A stretch of 64,000 bases of DNA from Brachionus manjavacas (Eukaryota > Rotifera > Eurotatoria > Ploima > Brachionidae), in assembly GCA_019054805.1 (NCBI GenBank), contig JAHQIY010000001.1, positions 2,494,501 to 2,558,500 on the forward strand, written 5' to 3'. Within the stretch, counting starts at the first letter, position 1, and every line of letters starts with the position of its first letter. The notes under the pieces were generated by a model. The model was not told where the DNA came from, made no database searches, and saw only the letters and a program-made list of their open reading frames with translations. Below are positions 56,996 to 64,000 of the stretch, one piece after another. The position numbers were made by a program, and so were the translations under genes.

Positions 56996-58650
56996 TTTCC
57001 GAATTTTTAAAAATTAAGTTTTTTATTTCAAATTTTTATTTATTTAAAATATGTCGAATTTCTTATCATTTTATAGAGTAAATAAAATTGTTTAATTGAT
57101 ATGTCGTATCAATAAGTGATTAAATTTTCAGGTAAAAAAATAATTAGAATACAAATGTTTCTGATAAAAAAAAAAATATCAATTATAAAAATAAAAATAG
57201 CTGAAGAAAGAAATATTGGCCAAAAACATGTAAAATAAAATTATTTTATAGTGCCCAAAATGATAAACCATAGTCTAGCCAAAAAACTTATTACAAATTT
57301 TCAAAATATGTTTTCTTAAGGAATTTTTTATGCTGAATTCAAATTTCAGCTTATTTTTTTTACCCGATTAATAGTTTTTGAGAAAAAAACTGTTTAATTT
57401 TTATCATTTTTTGCTTTTTTTTAAATTGAAATTAAAAAAAAACAAACAAATTTCTCCCATAACCAAAAATTTCAAAATTATATAGTATTTGAAATAAGTT
57501 TAAATAATAAAAGACCATTTTTGTATGTGATCTTGCACTATACCGTTTCATTATTCTCTTTTTTAACCTTAAAATTCCCTATTTTTATAATCTTCAAAAC
57601 TTTATTTCTCCTTTGTTTTTATTAATAAATCAAAACATTCAGCATAATTAGAAAAAATAGTCCATCCTCTATGAAAGTTAGCATTTATTTTTTCTAAATA
57701 ACTGTTTTTTTTTAAAATCGACGATCGAAAAAAATGGTATTTTTATAGAAAAAAATATAAATTTAAAGGTATTTAAAAGTAAACAAATGGAGATTCTTTT
57801 AAAACTAATGAAAAATAATCTTGATTAGCTAGATGATTCAAACACCATATAATACAATCAGGATCAGAAAACTGAAGTTTACCCAAAAAAAGTCTAAAAA
57901 AATCCTTAATTTTTTTAAATTTTTTTAGACCAAGTCTAAAATAACCAGGAAGTCTTAACTCAATTATTTGGAGCAAAATCAAGCAGTAATATTCAAAAGA
58001 ATAAAAAAAACAAAGATTTTAACACAAAAAAGTTTTTCTATAAATTAGAATAAAAATATTAAAAAAAACTGCTAACTTTTACTTATTAGTGAGTAAAAAA
58101 TTCACAGGAAAAAAAATTTTGGGTCAAGAAAGGAGTCGTGTTGGCGGAATAAATTTTAAAGATAAAAAATCTGAAATTTTTAAATTTTTTTCTTTTTTCC
58201 ATTATTAAAATGGTCTAAATATCAACATCTCACATAAAAAAATATTTTAAAAATATTTAAGGTAATTTGATGCGAACTTTAATAAAAAATTAATAAAAAA
58301 TAATTGCTGGTCTATGTTAATCGATAAAATCTGAAATAATGTTAAAAAAAACAACCCCTCATTCATAGATTTAAGACTTAATCCTATAAAAATTTTGATG
58401 AAAAATTTAAATAATTCGTCATGAAAAACCTTAAAATGAAGTTTTTTTAATTTTTAAAGCTTTCTGACTAACTACGGTTTATCATTTGGGGCACTTTATA
58501 ATTTTTGATTTTTAATTAATTTTTGTTTAACAAATTGAAATTTTAAAATCGAGTTATTATAATTATAAAAATTTGTTTCATATATGTAAAAAAATAATAT
58601 TTGACTATTGTACAAGGTGTTCAAATTTAAGATATTTTTTACTTTACTTA
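56996..58650. other. AT-rich intergenic
   Basis: No gene recognised. A - strand frame at 57773-57982 contains ELRLPGYFRLGLKKFKKI, faintly similar to KYLRRNGYFTIGPKKFRI on the - strand at 59000-59086. The two may be relics of one repeat. Confidence 0.4.
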
Positions 58651-58920
58651 GGTAAAATATTCAGAAACCCAATCAGACAATCGTCCAAAACTTCAAGTTT
58701 CCAAAAATAACCTTTATAAGGAAAGAAGTTCAGTCCATGCTCGAAAACGATATCATTGAAGAGTCAGGCTCACCATGGTTGATGCCCAAAAAAGATGGCT
58801 CAAAAAGATTTTGTGTAGATTATAGAGACATTGACATCTAAATATCGAAATTTGATGGTAAAGATTTTGATTACTCTTATTATTATCGAGGATTACCATT
58901 CGGTTAAGTCATTTCATTGC
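58650..58920 (+). pseudogene. Ty3/Gypsy reverse transcriptase fragment
   Basis: The + strand reads EVQSMLENDIIEESGSPWLM, PKKDGSKRFCVDYRDID, a stop and then YRGLPFG. These are the N-terminal RT blocks of a Gypsy element with the middle deleted. It differs in sequence from the 17.4-21.3 kb element, so it is another family. Confidence 0.75.
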
Positions 58921-59789
58921 TTAAAAAAGCAAGCGAAGAATCCAGTTTACGTAAGAACAACAAAAATTTTAAAAAAATAAAAATTTTAAAAATAAGAAAT
59001 CTCTTAAGGTTAGATATTCTAAATTTTTTTGGTCCAATTGTGAAATATCCATTTCTTCGTAAATATTTATGATCCGAAATTTTCAAAGAAATCAGACTTT
59101 AAAGCAATTCTTAAAATAAAAAGTCATCAAGAATCGATGAATAGATATTTGATTGTCTTGATTGAATCATTTAGACAAACTTATTTAAAAAATCTATTAA
59201 AATAACGTTTTACTCCTTAATTGAAAATTAAAAAATTCTTGGAAAAATTATCGTCAAAGATTTTTTAAAATCCTTTAATTTTTTTTAAATTTTATCCGAG
59301 AAACGATAATATGAGCTTAAAATATCTTGTAAAACATTGAATTTAAATGATTTTAAGGAAAATTTGAAGTTTGTTTATTATCATTTTTATTTAATATTTT
59401 AATTTTTTTATCAATAATTTTGTCTGAATTTCAGATAATAAATCCAATTTTGAAATTTTTTAATTATTTCATGAAATTGAGCCTTATATAACTTTTGATA
59501 TTTTTTTTCTTATTAATTTTGAATTTAATGGAATATTTACTCAGCAATTTAAAAGTTTTTATTAATAAAGTTAAATTTCAAACCATATTTTCTATGCAAA
59601 TAATTATGTTTATGACAATAATATTAGGAGCAAACTTTAAGTTTAAAACGCTTTAAAAATAAGACAATTAAAATCGCTTTCTAAAATTCCTAATAAAATA
59701 AAGTAAAATAAACTTTCAGAAAAAAAAAATAAGAAAAATATTCGAATACATTCCGAGCTATTGAACCCTATTCTATGAGATGATAAAAG
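58921..59789. other. AT-rich region upstream of alpha-mannosidase II
   Basis: No gene. The promoter is presumably here, but no motif is distinguishable. Confidence 0.5.
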
Positions 59790-62700
59790 ATGAAATTTTT
59801 TTATCGCCGTCGTTTTATGTTTCTTACATTTGTTCTATGCTTGATAGGAACCCTGTACTATATGACATACACCCTGAATTCAATAAGCTCGTTTGAAGGC
59901 GACTTGGACTTCGAAAACGACGAAGTTTTATCTCTAAAGAACAAAATCGAGTCTCTTGAAAACAAGGCAAAGCTAAACGAGAAAAACCTCCACGATCTAG
60001 AAAAAGTTTACAAAAATTTAAAGGGCTCAGGTGAACAAAAAAAACCCAACAGCATACTATTCCAGCAATCAAATTTCTATGAAAAGCAGTGCAATTGGTT
60101 CAAGGATTTAAAGTCAAAGACATCCGATTTTCAGGTTTTAAAGAATACAATTAAAAGGAAAATTAATAACATAAAATGTTAAAATAAATTTTAGATATCT
60201 GAATTGATGGAGAGTCTTCCATTTGACGATATCGATGGTGGAGTATGGAAGCAAGGATTTGACATCACATATGATTCAAGCCAATGGTCTCAAGACAAAA
60301 AATTGAATGTCATCATAGTGCCGCACTCTCATAACGACCCTGGTTGGATTATGACTTTTGAAGAATATTTTGAAAAACGCACAAACAGCATTCTTGACAC
60401 TGTGGTCAACTCACTAAGTGAAAAACCCACTCGACGCTTCATTTGGGCAGAAATAAGCTATTTATCCCTTTGGTGGTCAAGGACCAGTGAAGAAATGAAG
60501 AATAAGATGAAAAGGCTGATCTTGGATACCAAGCAATTGGAAATAGTCACCGGTGGATGGGTGATGGCAGACGAGGCCAATTCTCACTACTACGCCATGA
60601 TCGAACAAATGATCGAGGGCCACGAATGGCTCAGAAACAACATAGACCCTTCGATCAGGCCAAGCTACGGCTGGTCAATAGATCCTTTTGGATACTCGCC
60701 AACCATGGCCTATTTGCTCAAACAGATGGGCTTTGACAGCATGCTAATACAACGGGTCCATTACCATCTAAAAAAATACCTAGCCAAAAATCAAAGATTC
60801 GAGTTCCGATGGAAACAGGGCTGGTCCAATCTGAATAGCAAGGACACTTCTATTTTTTGCCATGTGATGCCGTTTTACAGCTATGACATACCTCATACAT
60901 GCGGACCCGATCCCAAGGTATGCTGTCAGTTCGATTTTTTGAGAGCCACAGGACAATATTCTTGTCCGTGGGGTGAACAGCCTCAAATAATAAATGCTCG
61001 CAATGTGGACGAACGAGCGAGACTTCTTCTGGATCAGTATAGAAAAAAAAGCCAGCTGTATGGAGACAAAAATAACCACAATGTTCTGCTAGTTGTCCTG
61101 GGTGATGATTTTAGGTACCAATCTATGGATGAGGCTAGGATACAATTTGAAAATTATGAAAAATTAATGGATTACGTGAACTCAAAAGATGAGTTTAATG
61201 TAAATATTCGATTTGGTACTTTAAAAGACTATTTTGAGCTATTGATGCAGAATAATGAAAGTTCAAATGTAAAAATTCCGACTTTTAGTGGTGATTTTTT
61301 TACCTATGCTGATAGACAGGATCACTACTGGAGTGGATACTTTACATCTCGGCCTTTTAGTAAAAGATTGGACCGACTAGTTGAAGCTTATTTGAGATCA
61401 GCTGAAATTTCTTTTTCGCTAAACAATTTGATCGGCGACAAAAGTAATAAAGTAAATGAGTTGTATAAGAAATTAATAGTTGCCAGACAAAATTTGGGAA
61501 TTTTTCAGCATCATGATGGCATCACTGGAACTTCCAAGTCTTATGTTGTCTTAGACTACGTAAACAAGTAATTGTTTTTAATTTTAGATTAAAAAATCAA
61601 GTGATTACTATTTGTTTTATATTAAAAAATTTATTTGTGTATATTTAAAAATGAATTCCAATATGTTCACCAAAAGTTTCACTATTAAACTTTTTTTCAA
61701 AAATGTATTTAAAAATAATAAAAAAAAAAGTTTTTTTTTGGAATAGGTTAAATACAAAATAAAATAAGTACAATTTTTTTAAGATAGAATTTTTGAATTA
61801 TGTGGTCAAATTCTTGGAATTTAAAATTATTCAATTTTTTTTTTCCTTTTTTAAATTTTTTCAAACTATTTTGAACGCTTTTAAATTATTTTTAATTGAA
61901 AAAAGAAAAAAATTTGCTGCATTTAAAATATTTAGCGACTTAAAAAAAATAGAAACTAAATCAAACAATTTTTATTTTTGGGGTTTTCCCCGAATATTAA
62001 GATTTTTCATTAAAAAATTAATTAACACTAAATTAAATAGAAATCAATATTTTTTAAACTTATTAAATAATTTTTAACTTATTATTTAATTTAAAACAAA
62101 GTTCCTAGATTTTATAATAAAAGATTAAAACTATATCGAAATAAAAATAATTTTATTTTTAAAATGACAACATATTGACTAAAATGAAAATTAAAAAAAA
62201 GACAAATTTTTTTGAGTAAATAGACATTTTAAGAACTTGTAATTATTATTTTTATTATTATTATTATTATTATTATTAAACCTCTAGGTCCGCATAGTCA
62301 ATTTTTTTTCTTAAGAATTCAGTTTAAAAAGTCCATAAAGTATTCGGATTTATTTCAAAGTAATTACAGCTAAATAAAAATAAAAATAACTCTTTTTATA
62401 AAATTAAGTCGCCAAAGAAAATATCTTTATAAAAATTGCAATATTTTTAAACGCAGTTAAATTTTTTATTTTTGTGAAAAAATCATTGACCATTATCAGA
62501 TAGAATTTTTAGACTTTGTATCTAATTTTCGCACCAAAAATACTTTACTTTTATAATGTTTTAAATATTATAACAGCTTGGTCTAATGGTTCATATTTTT
62601 GAGAATAGATCTTTTTATCAAAGTTAAGGTCTCAGTTAAACAAATCGATTTAAAAAACATAAATATTTTCTTTAAATGTCTGTCTATTTATTTTTTATAT

Positions 62701-64000
62701 ATTTTCTAAATTTTAGACTTTATTTGGCTTTAAAAAACAGCAAAGAAGTAATCGAATATTCTGCAAGCAAATTAATGTTTGAATCATCAACCGATGATGC
62801 AGTTTTTAGTATCGATGATGTTCGATTGATTAACCAAAATGATTCACCACAAAAATTCGAAAATTTAATAACTGTCACCAAAGAGAGTCCAAAGAAAAAA
62901 ATTATTTTATTCAACTCAAATTTGAATAGAAGAATTGAAGTAATTAGTCTGAGAGTAAATGATCCAAATGTAGAAGTGCTGACAAGTGATGGAGCAAGAG
63001 TTAAAAATATTCAGCTTAATTTGGTCTGGCCGAATACAGATGGTGGACAATTGAGTACCAAACTGACAGATAAATTGCCAACACCAGATGACTTATCATT
63101 TAGTTTAGACTTTGATCGCTCAGTATATGAATTACTATTTATGGTTGATATTAATCCTTTATCAATGACTTCATTCACAATTCAAAAACGAGCTGATTCC
63201 GAACCACTAATTGACAATTTTGCCAAAGTTACATTTTTTTCTAAAAATGGACAAAATTTTCAAACTCAAAAAGAACTGATCAAAAATTTAAATGTAAAAG
63301 TTTACTTTGAAGAAATCAATTTTAATACTGAGGAGATTAAAATTCATGCCGGCTTAAATAGTGAGGCTATTTTTTCACCAAAAACAGGTCTATTGCAAAA
63401 GATCACTACAAATCAAAACGAATTGAAAACGAATATAAAATTAGTAAAATACGGAACAACATCTGCCAGAGAAAAAAGTGGAGCTTATTTATTTTTGCCA
63501 GATGGACCTGCAGTTGATATAGACGCAAATGGATTGCAATGGATCAGAGTGGAGCATGATGGTTTGTTGCGCAATAGAGTGTGTGCAAATATGACCATTG
63601 TTCTGCATTGTGTTGAATTCTATCCAGAACTGAGCGATTTTAAGGAATTAAAAATTCCTTTTTTTAACATTTGGAATGTGGTTGATTTAAGACAGAGTCA
63701 CAATTACGAGTTGGCCATGGACATTCAGACTGAAATTCAAAACAAAGAGGAAATTTACACCGATTTGAATGGTTTTCAGTTTACAAAACGAAAAAGATAT
63801 GATAAACTCACAATTCAAGGAAATGTTTATCCAATGCCGAGTGGGGCATTTATCCAAGACTCCAATTTTAGATTAAATTTAATTTCAGCTCAGCCTCTAG
63901 GTGTCGGAACTCTCAGTCCAGGATCAATTCAAGTATTTTTAGACCGCAGGTTAGATCAAGATGATAATCGAGGAATGGAACAAGCCATGAATGATAACGT
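59790..64000 (+). CDS. man2a1: Golgi alpha-mannosidase II (GH38), 3' end outside the window
   Basis: Trims two mannoses from the GlcNAc-modified N-glycan in the Golgi lumen, committing it to complex type. Exons: 59790-60134, 60195-61567, 62717 to beyond 64000; junctions in phase. A type II membrane protein: short basic tail (MKFFYRRRF), membrane helix ~9-28, a coiled stem ~45-75, then the catalytic domain. Motifs: VPHSHNDPGW with zinc ligands His161 and Asp163; RRFIWAEISYLSLWW; TGGWVMADEANSHY; WSIDPFGYSPTMAYLL with nucleophile Asp278; MPFYSYDIPHTCGPDPKVCC; FQHHDGITGTSK with the last zinc-ligand His. Exon 3 encodes the C-terminal beta domains and is open to the window edge. MAN2A1 versus MAN2A2 is not resolvable. 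The TCGPDPKVCCQFDF motif excludes lysosomal mannosidase. Confidence 0.95.
61568..62716. other. Alpha-mannosidase II intron 2
   Basis: 1149 nt, donor GTAATT, acceptor AAATTTTAG. It holds an (ATT)n microsatellite at about 62243-62278 and A/T runs. The open frame at 61793-62077 is an A/T artefact. Confidence 0.7.
62243..62278. repeat. (ATT)n microsatellite
   Basis: About ten uninterrupted TTA/ATT units within the mannosidase intron. Confidence 0.9.

Noticed and set aside
61793..62077. 94-residue frame in mannosidase intron 2 as a coding exon
   Set aside because: A/T-biased Phe/Lys/Asn sequence with no GH38 similarity; exons 2 and 3 join in phase without it.
1..64000. A multi-gene defence, biosynthetic or operon-like system
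   Set aside because: The host genes are unrelated housekeeping, ciliary and trafficking genes in ordinary eukaryotic arrangement. Apart from the array, the remaining genes are transposon relics.

Overview
The window is a piece of a very AT-rich animal nuclear genome. Intron-containing genes, AATAAA signals, GT-AG splice sites and many degraded eukaryotic transposons show this. The host genes (DNAAF3, TMEM63, EPS15, CHIC, an SDR16C-type retinol dehydrogenase and Golgi alpha-mannosidase II) are a metazoan set, and DNAAF3 implies motile cilia. A small ciliated invertebrate fits; a monogonont rotifer is my best guess, which is an inference and not proven.

Layout. Positions 1-16960 hold a head-to-tail array of five complete ~3.35 kb units plus a 227-bp partial unit, running off the left edge. 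Each unit carries an intact 122-residue secreted four-cysteine protein on the + strand and a wrecked Merlin (ISXO2-like DDE) transposase on the - strand. Positions 17.3-21.3 kb hold a deleted, frameshifted Ty3/Gypsy retrotransposon with two extra ORFs after pol. A GC-rich island follows at 21.37-21.83 kb, then a dead hAT transposase (22.3-23.95 kb) and three non-LTR retrotransposon remnants (24.3-29.3 kb).

From 29.9 to 39.0 kb lies TMEM63 on the - strand in eight exons. Its introns are full of transposon debris: a foldback element, a Tc1/mariner relic, LINE tails and a tRNA-like box. DNAAF3 (41.9-43.3 kb, -) is a single-exon gene. After a LINE fragment come EPS15 (47.2-51.4 kb, +), CHIC (51.7-52.2 kb, +), the SDR16C gene (55.1-56.1 kb, +), a possible small - strand gene (56.8-57.0 kb) and alpha-mannosidase II (59.8 kb to the window end, +, incomplete). 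Most intergenic and intronic sequence is low-complexity A/T.

The genes do not form an operon or pathway. The most notable items are the homogenised array of a secreted protein gene riding with a Merlin relic, and a dense recurrence of the 7-mer AGACGTC along the whole Gypsy element and almost nowhere else.
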